A stretch of DNA of 64,000 nt from Tubulanus polymorphus (Eukaryota > Nemertea > Palaeonemertea > Tubulaniformes > Tubulanidae): assembly GCF_964204645.1 (NCBI RefSeq), contig NC_134026.1, positions 21,346,650 to 21,410,649 of the forward strand, in the 5' to 3' direction. A model generated the notes under the pieces. It was not told the DNA's origin, searched no databases, and saw only the letters and a program-made list of their open reading frames with translations. The position numbers were made by a program, and so were the translations under genes. Each line of letters opens with the position of its first letter. Position 1 is the stretch's first letter. Shown one piece after another: positions 22,128-35,700 of the stretch.

Positions 22128-25120
22128 AAACTGTTTTCGCGAAAAATTTGTGTGACAAAAGACACAGGGACCGCTCCCGATTTTGCCAAAATTTCAGTGT
22201 GATATGTACGTATATAAAAAGAGATGCAAAGCACTCGATCGTGTTCTCGCGGGAGATGATGAATACTGTTACATTGCGTTATTCGATGTAGTGAGTAAAC
22301 GTTGTAGGCTAGCGTTTAATAATCATTCAATGGTCATTTCTTAACTCTGTGATATATCAACCATCGTTTGAAAATCGATTCTGTCAAAGAACCTCCTTTT
22401 GTCGGAAATCGAGGAAATTTCTACTCGGCTACAACTAAAGATGGATGGATATACCACGGTATATATAACCTAATCGTTAGTCGTTATTCGTAAAAACCGA
22501 TACTCAAAAAAGAGAGAGATGTCCGATGAGTTTGGGATTAGTTTGTACATTACGCACACACGTCTGACAGCACAAGCGATGAGCCTGAAACATGATTGAT
22601 AGACGATGGGTGGAGCTACGTTGTTGTACTTAAGTGGATTATTATCAGGTGTCCAGTGGTCAGTATTCGAATGCTGCTTAATTACTTTGAATTGTGATTT
22701 TCTCAATGACGCGAACTGTGATCTGGTGGAGCAATTGCACAGACGGTCATTTACTGACGGTATTGATCTATCGAAAAGTGTACTTAAAACGGAAAGGAAA
22801 AAACCGTTGTCGAAATTGAGAGAGAAATTGAACATGAACGAAGGCGGCGCAAATGACTTCTTCGAACATTAAAAACGATGAATGCTACTAGTTACTGAAC
22901 TTGCGGAATATTTGTCGTGATGTAATTGGTACTTAAAAAAAAAACGATTACAGTTGTGATATATATTGAAGAGTTTATCTATGTGATGTTAGAAATTTGA
23001 ATCAATTTATCACGCGTATTGAGATGTTTGAACCCCTGACCGGTCGGCGGTTCGGTTGTGGTCAAGGGAGACAGCAGTTTTGGACAGTTATTCACTGCTC
23101 TGCCTGTCTGCCGTATGCATGGGTTGTACGCACCGGCACATGTTGTACTTACATTCGCATTTATTGTAGTTACCAAAGAACGCATGCATTTCGTAGCAGA
23201 TTTATATTACACAATTTTTTTTTTCAGTTGAACGATTTTATCATCGCTTGATACGTTGAAACGTTGGACATTTTTTCGGTTTTCGGAGGACGAAATTTTC
23301 TTTGTGTTTGCTTGATATTTCTCTAACCCGAGTTGAGTTGATTTTTGTAAATACGTACGAGTCCTGTAATAATCACATCACAGCTTTGTCTGTACCGGAA
23401 ATAAACCTTAAACGCATTACGCATTTACGTCGCATACAAGACGGAAGTTTTTCTATTTACATCTCAGACAATGAGGCAGCATTTCATATAATCATCGACT
23501 GCCTGCGCATATTCAGAAATTTGTACGGACAGCAGACAAATGATACATTGCGTATTACTTTACGAACAATTTACCCACCTACGTCATTTTTTTAGACCTA
23601 CGGTATTTTTAGTTTTAATACAGTTTGTAGATGTTTTATATTTCGTACGTTCATTTACCGCAAAGTTCGATATTATTGCCTATCAGCGAAATTCTTAGTT
23701 TGCAATATGATATGTAAGGATCAGTCTGAATATATATTTTTCTTGTACTGCTGCCGAGATATTTTCTCCCCTAGTGCATTTACGCTGTAAATTTTTGTCT
23801 ACACTTTATGTTTTATGAAGATTTTGTTTTGTGTAACGGCAACCATAAATGGCAACTATATGTTATAGAAACCCATATAAGTCAAGATATGACCACACTT
23901 AGCTGGCTACTTCATTTGCAGATTAGATATTTTTCAGTACATATCCAGGAGACACATTTTTTCTGATCAAGAAAATAAAAAAGGCCATATTTGCCGCATG
24001 GTTCATTTCAGAGTTTTATGATCATCCATGACTGCCAAACATAGATAACAACTTTTAGTAATATTCAGATTTAGCTTGTATTTGTTTGTTTGTATTATAA
24101 GCAGAATTTTGTTTATTAGTTCGTGTTATTTTGTACTGATCATATCATATATATATATACACACAGGGCCTACCCTTCTAGATACGTGCTCAAAGTTTCT
24201 TTTTCCCGAATTCGAACTAAGCTGAAGTTGTGCTTCTTTTTACGGCTTAGGAGACCTGACGAGAGAATATTTGGGCGGACGTCTCAAAAAAGTTAAAACT
24301 GAAAAATTGACGGAAACATTTTCGTTTGTACGCATCCGTGTTGTATAGAAGATGTTTTCATTCAACCATAACGATGCTCACTGACACACACTGTAAAATA
24401 AAACAGTCCCCGACATTCCAGTGGGTATCCCCTTGTTAGATTCATCCCTTGTTAGATCGTACATCGAGATGATGTATGCGGCTCATTTGCCAGGTTTTCG
24501 TCCAGTCTTCGCATCATGAATACGTACAATATGTACAATATATCACCGAAACACTGATTTGCTACGTAGCGAAGTCGATCAAATCACGTGGTTGAGCCTG
24601 GACCAATTTTTCATTGCTCGATGTATAAACCAACCTTTTACATATGATAACGTAGAACATTATTTTATCTGCGTGTTGTATTGTTTATGGAGATGTGCAA
24701 CTGTTGTTGGTCAACGTTATTAATTACTTACTTACAACAAGCCACATAATTGTTGATTATACTTGTTATTCAGTCAGTTTGTCACAATCCGCAGCCTGGA
24801 ACCATCCCCTATAGACATTATGTCATGAAGAAATAATTGGTCTGTGTGTGTCCATTCATTACTTAAAAATGGCTAAGTACAAAATGGAAGAATGGTCATA
24901 GAATTTTTGAATACCCAAGGGGTGGGCCCCAGGCTGCAGTGATACCTGCATATATTGCATATGATGGATGGAGGATGAATGGCCGAAGCCTGGCAAAGCA
25001 GGGCATTTGTTATTGCTTGTAAAGACTAAAAAAAAAAACTTAAGAGAGATGTAAAATTATGTATATACAAATGTATCTATATAAATGTACATAGCGTTAA
25101 AAAAGCACGTCAAGAAGAGA

Positions 25121-25196
25121 ATATTAATGATTAAATAATATTAATGATGATAATAACAATAATGATAATAATAATAATACGTTACTCTTATTATTA
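25121..25196 (+). repeat. AAT-rich microsatellite
   Basis: Imperfect (AAT)n/(ATG) tract with ATAATAATAATAATAC at the core. Confidence 0.75.
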
Positions 25197-26216
25197 CATA
25201 CATTTTGTATATGTTGTATAAGTTCTCTTGAGGAAAATCTCTATTATTATCGATAAACGATTATTTTTTTTTTTTGTTCTGAAAAAGTTTAAATATTTCA
25301 AATACTTTTTATCGTGTATAATGTAAATACATATGATATACTACGGTAAATTTCACCTCGCACACATATCATTTGACTGAGTACTGTATATGACCCTCAC
25401 CATCGACAGGTCGGCGAATGACAAATTAACGTAAAGAGCTGACAAAATTGATAAAGAATTCAATAATGAATGAAATTGGAATCGATTTTACAACGTTGTT
25501 GTTGTTTGGTGGTAAAAGCCGGGGTAAAGGAAGGACGGTTCTACACGTTTTATAGGGCAAACCAAATGGAGGGGCGTAGAGGGTTGAGGTGAAGAAACTT
25601 GAAAAACAATGGTCTTCGGATATGTATCATTTTGGGTGAATTTTTTTGTATTTCAGAATTCTGTGTGTTTAAGGAAAGAAAAATTAGGATCCACCTTTAT
25701 CACTTAGGAGCCCCTGGATCCACCTTTTTAGGCCCCATCTGAAGTAGATGACGCGTCTTTAAGTACATACAGTACGATGTATATTATCTTGATTATTTCA
25801 TTGAGAAGTAGTATCGCTACAAATTATATGAATAATAACTATTCATCGTTGGATTGATTTTGTGCAGACATTATCCAGATCTTGATTTAATGTACATGTA
25901 CTGTATATTGTTAGTGATTCCATCCAGTGTTAAGATTTCTGAATTTCTGTTTGTATAATTTTATTGCATGGGCTGGTTCCAAATTCCAGTTATATAAGTG
26001 AATATTGAGTTCTGTATGACATATTCGATCATGATTTCTAATTCAAAGGAAGGAAAAGCGGCAGCAGATCTGCTGTTTGCATCCAGAGTGCAGCAAAAAT
26101 ATTCTAGTTCTAACTTTTTTGAAGTGCCGGTTGCTCAAAAGTTGTAAAATGCTAGACAAGGTAACATGTAGGATATCTATGGATATGTCCACAGGATATT
26201 GTAGTATTTTACACTT

Positions 26217-26450
26217 TAAGGGTGAGTCTAGAGTCTGGTTTAGGGAGGGTGTACCCCCAAAATAGGGCATATCATTGAGTTAAAAGGGCACCCAAAAAAA
26301 AACTCACCGTAAAGCATTAACTCATTTTTGGAAAAACAGAGAACAAGCTTATGAATCTAGTTCATTATTTTTCATTTTCCTGTACAATTTCAGGGCAACT
26401 TTTTTAAGAGGAGGTGCACACCCTGTACCCTCCCATTGGATCTACCCTTG
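26217..26450. repeat. GGATCC-ended MITE-like repeat, copy 2 (intergenic)
   Basis: Same orientation and length class as 5896-6142, with GTGTACCCCCAAAATAGGGC identical in both copies and a similar ACCCTCCCATTGGATCTACC right end. Confidence 0.7.
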
Positions 26451-28257
26451 CACTTTTAACTTTCATTAAGTAAATTTATATAGAACAGTATAACTGGATT
26501 CAGGTTATCGTTAAAGCGGGGAACACTGCAATTAATGCGTTTGTAAAAAATGTATTGATGTATTGATAATTGCATATATTTAGACTGGTTTGCAAAGCGA
26601 TTTGCTCAATAGTGTCCCCCGCTAAAATAACCATCAAAAACAGGCCAAACAAATTGAACAAATAGAATAGTGTAATAAAAGTGTTCGAACTTAAGCTTGT
26701 GACAGACGGGCCAGTTTCATCGGCAAATCATGCGCAATATAATTTACCTGCGATTGAATTAGGGAGATCAAAGTTTGGAATGATAAAATCGCCGATCAAA
26801 TGAGCACATGATTCAGGTATATCTGTATTTTTTCGCTGAATTTAGAGCAAAATTAGCAATTGCCGATTTTGACAAACTACATGGGATTTGGGAAAATCTA
26901 TTTGCCGAATAGATTCCGCTCGTCTGTCATTGGCTTTACTGCTTACTATGATATTCTGGAGAAAAATATTCTTGCTCGAAATAATGTTAGTTTCTGGGCT
27001 CGCATTTCATAGCACATATACTGGTAGTCAACGTAACTGATCTGTGTCACGTTATTTGAATGAATTTTTCTGCGTTTGGGACCATTTTCATACAATAAAA
27101 CTATGAGAAACTATATACATAAATATATATATATATCGATGTGTATTATATAAAAATGTAGTTGTTACATCGCAAATACGTGTATGGGTACATAATCAGA
27201 AATTCATTTTAATCATCGCTGGACAAACGTAAAGATTAGGCTAAAATATTGATACCTTGTTCCTTGTTTTTACTGAGCGTAAACGTTGATCCAGCTGGCC
27301 ACCTATCTCTACAATACTTTCTTTTTAATATCATGGTCAAGCTAACCATTTACACACCTGGCAGTTATAGCAATGAACTGATTACAAATCAGTTTACTGC
27401 AGTTTACAAAATAACTCTGCCGATTAGGAGAAACAGGGTATCCTTTTATTTTAGCCTAAAGAAAAAGATTGTCAACTGGGCACATAACAGTGAAATCAGA
27501 TTCTATAACAAACTCGATGTAATGATCTTTCGAATATAATGCACCAAATTGAAAATATATGATTGATTTCCTGCTGGATATAACAACTATTGCCAACAAA
27601 TATACAGATTGTTCTTAAAAGGTTGCACTTCAGTCTTTCTTGACCATTTGGTTTTTTTGTTTTGTAAAAGAGCACCAAAAATGATTTTGAATTTCTTCAT
27701 ACTTGCCGATTACTGCCAAATTTCTATGAAAATAACAGGTATTGATGAATAAGACAAATTTGATTTGTGCTGATCTGAGTGAAAATTTACAGAAAAACGC
27801 AATTATTTTTTGTTGTGGAGATTATGAAGAACGAATTGTCTTCATTAAATTTTACGTTTCGATTATTCCTTTTTCTATTTTCATTCGTTGATTGTATCGG
27901 AAAATCTACTTTAAAAGATTGCAAATTCCAGTGCTGGATTTCATCTTTCCTGTGTACATGTGTATTATGAAAATAATTAGAATAAAAAACATTAACATTA
28001 ACTGATCGTAGTTGTTCTCTTGCTGGTCTTTCATCTGCTTCGTGCACTAGACTTTCATTTACTCGTAGTTGAGATGGTACAGTATTCATTACCAGGACAT
28101 CACTTTGAGATTCAGAAAATGGGAAATGTACATGTACATAGATGCAATTGAAATGAAGGATACAATCGCTGTGAGGATAGAAATGAACTAGTCGAAAGCA
28201 TAAAGGAAAAGAGACGGTCAACAGGGCCATCTCAAAGTAAGTTGGGCTTAGTAATTA

Positions 28258-28408
28258 CAGTGGCATTGGAACTGCAGTGGCAATAATTTATTGAATGACG
28301 TTTTTTTGTTTGTTACGAAATTGAAGTAAATTCGCTGCAGCAACATATAAGAACCTGACAAAAATCGGCAACTGGCCGCGGCAATAAAAAAATGCTTCCA
28401 TGGCCCTG
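28258..28408. repeat. CAGTGGCRTTGGAA-ended MITE, copy 1
   Basis: Ends CAGTGGCATTGGAA and GCTTCCATGGCCCTG are inverted repeats. The body (GTAAATTCGCTGCAGCAACA, AAAATCGGCAACTGGCCGCG) matches 48561-48745. CAG-type ends resemble hAT elements, but no 8-base duplication is certain. Confidence 0.7.
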
Positions 28409-31143
28409 ACATAATTAGATGTAGGCATTAATTAACCAGGGATATTGACTAAATGCAAAGGATTCATCTTCATGCCTTCACAAATGAAATTGATTCTGAA
28501 CGCATTCACGGACACATTTTTACAAAGAGAAACAAGTGGATCATTTGTCTTCTTAATCGAAAATGAATAAGACGCTAATGAGCTTGCACTTGATTTCACA
28601 GACAACAGCTCAGCAGTTGTTGTTGGATAATGTAAGGTACTGGTACCCAGTCGCCAGAGCAGCGTATGTTTGATTTGCTTGCAACTGGGAGAAATGGTCC
28701 TGATAAGAGGATGCTATTTTATCATTGATGAAATTTGTTGTATTAATGAATTGAAAGCCGCCAGTATTACTCAGCACTTACATTAATGATGTATACATGT
28801 AGATAGACTAAATACTGTTACAAAGCAGTAATTAGCTTCTACAAATAAAAACAGACCTCAGTGTGACAAAATTCAAGTAAATATTTACAAAAACTGAATT
28901 GAAAAAGGAAAACAGCTTATACAGTTATCCTTTGCACAGACATGTATAGAAATGATTAAAATTAGTAGTCATGAGCTGCTGCTATAGTGATCATTCATTG
29001 ATTTTTCAAACGCATAACTGTCTATAGCATTAGACACAATAAGAAGCTTTAAAGAGGAGTAGAGTAATCCACTAACGAAGAAAAGTCAAACTGATATTTT
29101 TCCCACATATACCAAATTTATTGGAATCAAAATCTGTACAAGTTTTACCCAAATTCAGGGTGTTCAATTACATTCCGATTTATGTATTCCGTACCAAGTC
29201 TGTTTTAATTAAAGCAATTATTCATTATAAGATGAAACCAAACATGTTTCGACAACAAAACTGGAAACATAATTCATGTGACTGAAAATGACAATTCACA
29301 AACGTTGGGATTTACCCGAACAAACCCATAACCATTATCAAACATCGCAAAATTCTTCTCGAAATCGGTTTATCCATATCGAAGGCATCGCAGAAGTAAG
29401 ATGTATTAACTCAGTTTGAAAAAAAAAATAATGAACTACTGATTGATTTCAAACTTAATTTTGTTATCAACTTTCAGTACACAACCATCACATGAAAATT
29501 TACTGCCCGTGAATCTTACAGCCCAATGTTATGGAACATAAACCAAACAGTAAAACAATAATTCTGGTCACAGTTCCAACGATGTGGGAAGTTTGATTCT
29601 GAATATTCAGAGTTAATTTTCAATCGTTTAACACACAACTGCGGAACCGACCGAAAATAACCAAGCAAACAATAATTCAAAATACATCCCCCAAAAAGTA
29701 CTTCACATTTCAAAACCAGTAGCACATATCTTTTAAACATTCTAAATAAGAGCCTCACACGCGTTATACATATCTGTTTAACCGGATAACAATAAAAACA
29801 ATCACAAAACCAAATAGCAGCAAATATCTCTATACCCTTATACATCATTGCCTGTAATTACGAATTCACACCCAACCATTTGCCTTTTCGAATTTATTTT
29901 TATTTTTTTTTCGTGCCGTTTAGTAAATATTCTAACAGCATTCTATTGAACTTTATCAAACTGCTCCGATATTTATGTACTTTTCGCTTTCATGAACACA
30001 GAATGAAAATCACAGCCCCTCTACAGGTTGTTTACCTTCTAGACTCAATATGATGGGGATTAAAAACCAAGAGTGCACTCTTGACCTCGCCTCATAAAGG
30101 GATGGCTCAGAATGCACCGATTCGGATATTCTCAGGAACCCTTATTGAAAGCAAGAACATCATGGCTTCGCGCTAATCATTTTGAAAATAGTCGCACATT
30201 TCTTGTAACACGAATTCACAAATATTGACGTGTATACAAACTGACTTCTTAATACCCACATCTGTAAAACTGGTATTCATTCCACCAAAACCTCATGAAA
30301 GTCAAGTAACAACCATTTCCAAACTAAGTCCAAATTTGCATAGAGCTAATACACGTAACGACGATATTTCTTTCCTGATTATGAATCTCTTGATTAAAAG
30401 TGCTAACGCAACTAGAATGTTGGTATTCGCGGGTTTGATTCGTAGACCTTTATTTTTTTATAAAACGTATTTCTCGAGACAGCCAATTGAAAAGAGATGG
30501 TGGAAGTATTATTATATTTTCACCGATAAACAACAGTTCTTATACTTATTTTCTCTAAGAGCAAAACACGCAACTAAAATGTGAACGGATGATAGCACAT
30601 AATCGACCCGGGATTCACAGTTATGACTTAGCTGTAATTCTTAATAATACAGGATCCTACAGATCAGTCATTCCTGGATATATGGAGAGTTCTGAAGGAG
30701 TTTTAAACGAGAAAATTTCAAATTTCGAGGAAGTGCTTGCATCAGTTTCATATTCTAATTACTTTGGGCTCCTCGTAAATCGTTCAAGTTTTCAAGCATC
30801 TTTTAAGGAATACAGATTGCGTAGGGACCCCGTATTAGTTAAGATCAGTTAACAGTGTTACTCATAACTGTGAACAAGGGACTTGAATTTTATATAGATG
30901 TTGCAATTATATCTATACAGCACATTTCAACCATGTCAAGCGGTGTTTGTTTTAACTTTCACCGGCAGCACATCATTCGCTGTTATTTACACAAATACCC
31001 CTAGTGATATTAGCATATAATAGAACGAATATATAATCATATAGTATAATCTTATTAATTTTCAATAAGTATATTTACAAGTTTAAAACGTTTTTACATG
31101 AAAAAAAAAGAACCGTCCAAAATTCATAAATGAAAGTCACCTG

Positions 31144-31275
31144 GGGGGCAGTTCCACAGTCGTGACTCGGGAAAAAAAAAATATCTGAGACTGGTCTTAA
31201 CTTATGAAATTGGCCATGCAACCATGATCTTGGTCTGGTCTTAAATCTAAGCCATGAGTGTGGAACTGGCCCCTG
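31144..31275. repeat. GTTCCACAGT foldback repeat, intergenic
   Basis: GGGGGGCAGTTCCACAGTCG on the left and GAGTGTGGAACTGGCCCCTG on the right form inverted ends; the interior TGGTCTTAAATCTAAG recurs at about 62155-62170. Confidence 0.7.
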
Positions 31276-32657
31276 CTGCCAAACTCGAATTGGCACGGGT
31301 AGAATGTAATTTGGTGAGGATAAAAATTTGAAACATTAGTTAAATGACAAGGACTTATCAATGCTAAAAGTACTTGCTTCTACATATTTCAATTAAATTC
31401 GAAAAAAAAAAGTTTTCTTATTTACCCAGTAATGAAAAACAAACACCAGGTAGAAAAATCTACTAGGGAGTCTTAATATGCAGTTTATACGGACAATTTG
31501 TCATGCTTTTTAGTGTTCAGAAGTTGTTCATATTCACCAAATCAGTTACCCGGCACCGAGAAAGCAGCAGGCTACTTTTTTTCTGTGTTCCATGCAACTC
31601 AAAAATGATACATAAATTCAGAAGGAATTAAGATTATGTTCATTTGATTGTAAATACTGCTTCACTTACACCAAAGCCAGCATGTGACGTAAACGACTGT
31701 AACTATATACAATGTATTATTAAGATGCTCTCCTTATTAAACATTTTTACCCATGTCAAACACATCTAGTTCAGCTCTTGATGAATCGAAAAAGTCTTAA
31801 CAAGAATGTTCCGAATTGCGTCATTTGAAGGAAAAAATAATCGTAAATTTGTGAGCTGCCTAATTTGTTTTTGAAAACTATCGACAAACATGAAACTTTT
31901 GATTATCACGGAAGGTTTTACATCCTATGTGCACGTGGGACTACCAGCGCTTTCACTAACTAACAAGTTTGAATGTTTTCGGAAACATATCTCCGAAATA
32001 CACATGTACGATGAAAAAAGAGGAAAATATACAAATAAATAGGTAGTTCGAAGCAAGATCCTCAGAAAAACCTTTACTAATTCTTGTCATTAAGAAATAA
32101 TCATGAAAATTCGGCAGGTTTGCGTACACTACGTACAATGTTTTTACCACCATGCACAGAAACAGTATGGTCTACATTCAGCTGCATCTTTCCAGAATTT
32201 GTGAATATCACATACGACTACACTATACAGATTTTCTACGGTAAACTTGGAGTAAAGTAAATTCAAGAAGAGCGGGTTTTAACAATGGTCTCGGTTAAAA
32301 TAAAATTTCTCGAATATTCGATAATCAAATCATCGCAATAGAAACTGTCACTTCCGGCACAGACAGAACTTGACCTTTCTATTCTGGACTCGAGACTACC
32401 GAATCTTCGCGCACAACTCAAAAAAAAACCACAAAGAGTAGAATTAACACAAACAAGATTGCGTGAAAGAACGTGTGTGAATAGGCAAATTCATAACGAA
32501 AATAAACTGTGTCGCGATCTCCGCCGACGAAACCAGTTCGCCGACGATGCATCGTCAATATAACTGCAACTGTTGCATTTTGTTTATCGGAGTCTGATGA
32601 TGATGTGTTTGTTTCGGGTAAAAACGAGTGAGAAGACTCGTTTTCTCCTCGTGCTGT

Positions 32658-32721
32658 TTAACTGAGGCTGTTCTCTTTGACGCGACCGCCGTCACCCTCC
32701 GACATGAATCGTTTACGTCCG
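32658..32721 (-). CDS. PDCD4: PDCD4 terminal exon (C-terminal phospho-tail)
   Basis: A 64-base exon, too short for usual ORF scans, found from the protein logic. The acceptor TTTCAG completes the Arg codon split at the end of exon 33828-33689, then reads [20 protein letters not shown] and a TAA. This aligns with the human tail containing RKRFVSEGDGGR. It lies 967 bases from the previous exon across an intron that carries a complete MITE-like element. Confidence 0.93.
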
Positions 32722-35700
32722 CTGAAACGAAAAAGTAGCGAGAAACTTATCGTTAACGATCAACTGTTACATTGAAACACATTCGGAAACTTCCCGGGGT
32801 TAGTTTCGAATCTTTCGAATTTAATAAGTTATTTTTTATGAGGACTGTGCAGTCGTCTGTGTCAATCAAGCGGGGATCCAAGGCGTACATTCATAATGAT
32901 GTCCGAATTTTTTCTAAGATTCAATTAAGATTCATCCATATTTTCTACGAATGACGAATCATGCTTTACGAACTATATACAACTTAGGATCAGTCTCAAG
33001 TATTATCAAGACAAGATTTGCTTAATTCTCAGAGTTGCCACTTATGTGAAGCTAAAAATCCAGAAAATAAGTCGGGGGTCTGTAAAAATTTTTGAAATTA
33101 GAACGCCAGGAGATGCATTCTGGTGCAATACGCGTTATAGGCCTCATTTTCATTACCGCCTATAGATCATTTTTTCAAATAGCGATTGGTTCCGTCAAAT
33201 ACACCTCATATATAAACCAGAGCCAAAAACAAACGAAGCGTCAGTCGATTTCGATCGTCGCGTCATCTTGGTTTAATCGTGTACTGCGGGGTTGTTGCCA
33301 CTACGTGGCAGCACAATACGGCTTTTTCGAACCCTCTACGGAGCCCTCACGTTTTGATGTTTAGGGTCGAATCCCGAATTGATTTTATTTTTTTCGCGAT
33401 GTTTTCTTTTGTGGTTATTTGACTTCTCCCGAAAATGAAATTGGATTTTTTTTAAATCCGGAATTCCAGAGAAATCCGGAGAAGTGGCAACTCTGAATTC
33501 TTTATGCGGGATGCAAAAAATCGAGACGAACGAACTGGATCCAGACATAAAACTGACTCTTCAACAGTTGCCCAGTTTTACCAAATAATTTCGGGTCAGA
33601 TCCCAATTTCAATCAAGTATCAGATATGTCAAGACATTACATGTTATTACACGCGATGCTGAAGGTTGAAATATAAAACAGAACTTACCGAGATGGAAGG
33701 TCTTTATAGGTTTTATCATCTACGATTCCATTCTCGTACAACACGGTGACTATTTTATCTAATAACGGATATGCAGCAGGAACATCCAAACAGATTTCAG
33801 GCATTGCATTGTATACTCTCCATGTTCCCTGAATAGATGATACATAGATATATATATGTGTACTGCACCTTCACCCGTCAAGGGATTCGAACCCACTGAG
33901 CTATAGTCGTTCCCCGAACCTCTTGACCTCATGAGTCGTTACTAGCCGACCAGAATCCGGTCGTACCAATCACAGCGCTTGTAACAAACAACATTAGGCT
34001 TCTGCTGGAATTCCCGTTAAATGGACCAACCAGCGTGCGTTTTACCGAACATGGAAGTATTTCGCGAATCGCTATATAACGTTATGCGCAACAGGGCCAG
34101 TAATAAAATCACGTGTCGTGAGGCCAGGGGCTGGTGGGAGCGAGTTTGACATGTACTGACGATGAAAGGAAATTTTAACCTTACACTTTTTAGATGTAAT
34201 TACTGGTATATGTATATCATAACAACAAGCAGCCGATCGGCTGATAGAGCTCCTTAGTGTTTCATTAACTTCAATATACTTTATTCATCTATTTATTGGC
34301 TCTACGTTGTTTTAGGCCTTAGCCCAATGATCACGCGTCCCAACTTTCTACTTGGTCTGATAATTTCTGTCGGCTAGTAGCGATTTAAAAGCAGAAGTAG
34401 GCGGACGCTAGGATGACAACAGAGATCCCCATAGCTGACGCGTTATCGGTGCTCAGTCCTGATGAATCTACAAAAGTGACAACTAAAAGAGACACTTTTT
34501 GAAGTCTCACCTGTCTCATTTGGTTTGGCGTAATGATAACAGCATCACAGAGAGATTTGAGCAGCTTGGTCATCATTTCAGCTGCGCGGTCAGAAGAATC
34601 TTCAATAACCATCACGATAGCCTGAAAAAATCACATCATCATCTTATGTCCTCCTGCGTGCACGAATTGGTATCCTTATACAGGTTTTTCCCTGGTTTCT
34701 TTTCTGATTTATATCTTACCTCGTAAACAAGTTCGTGATGGAAATGAGGCACGTCGAGTTCTTGAAGACATCTCGTTGCCTCAGCAATATCACCGGATGA
34801 TAAATACTCTTTCAATAATAAAACCATCTGGAAAAACAATTACCAGTGTTATTATTACAAGATTAGCTGATCGATCCGATAGCATGACTTGAGTCCAATT
34901 CTGTAGGTTTCCATCACAGTTACAGGTACGATTCACAGAATTTCGAACATAATTCAGCAGATGTTTTAGTATTTCCCCCTCAATAGCAAGAGAGTTCTGA
35001 TAGTAACAGGATGGCTACTTGTATTTTCTTTGACATGCTTTTCTCAGATTTTTCCCTGATTATACACCGACATGTACATTGGATTCTTAATCACAGTCAA
35101 ATATGTAAAACATAGAGTAGACTGCTTGATTTTATGAGTGATCTAGCAATTTCAACAAATTTCCCTATTCTATCTTAAAAAATAAAATCCCCTAATTATT
35201 CCCTGACATTTTAAAAGAAAAGATAAGTCCCTGACTTTTCCCTGATGATTTCAAGGTACGTGGCCAACCTGACTATGTGATCAGTTGACTTTTATAAGGT
35301 TCAAGTTAATATGGCTGGGACTGATGGCGAGTGAACAGGAGGATCATTTGAAACAACACAGAGCTGTTGAGTTAATCTACCTTTTTGATAAGTGATTTAA
35401 CTGGCCGTTCACCGCCACCAACTCCCCATACATTGTCTAAACGCACGATTCCATGCTTCATGTTCAACAGCACAAATGCTTTGTGCAAGGCAGCTCTGAA
35501 ATAGGATTCATTCAAAATAATCAATATTCCATTTCTACGAATTTTTTTCACAAGAAATGACGAAAAATAACATCTACGGCAAGCGAAAGAGTGATAATAC
35601 ATTGAACGACAATTAGAATTGATATCTTCTCAATCAGCTTACTCTTTTTAAAAGGACAGAAACATCGGAAGTCTAGTAGGACCTAACTATAAGCATTTAT

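Larger units (their letters stand above)
22128..32657. other. Convergent intergenic region / 3' UTRs between FGFR and PDCD4
   Basis: AT-rich, no recognisable coding exon. Candidate FGFR polyadenylation signals (AATAAA) occur at 23400-23405 and 24397-24402; which one is used cannot be told. The right part presumably includes the PDCD4 3' UTR read from the minus strand. Holds (TA)n at 24149-24162 and 27121-27136, an AAT-rich microsatellite at 25121-25196 and three MITE-like repeats (26217-26450, 28258-28408, 31144-31275). Confidence 0.6.

Noticed and set aside
30225-30852. Two adjacent plus-strand frames of 119 and 87 codons
   Set aside because: They lie in AT-rich sequence antisense to the likely PDCD4 3' UTR, show no recognisable motif and have no splice signals joining them.
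33092-33364. 90-codon frame inside the PDCD4-intron transposon
   Set aside because: No transposase signature; the element is non-autonomous.
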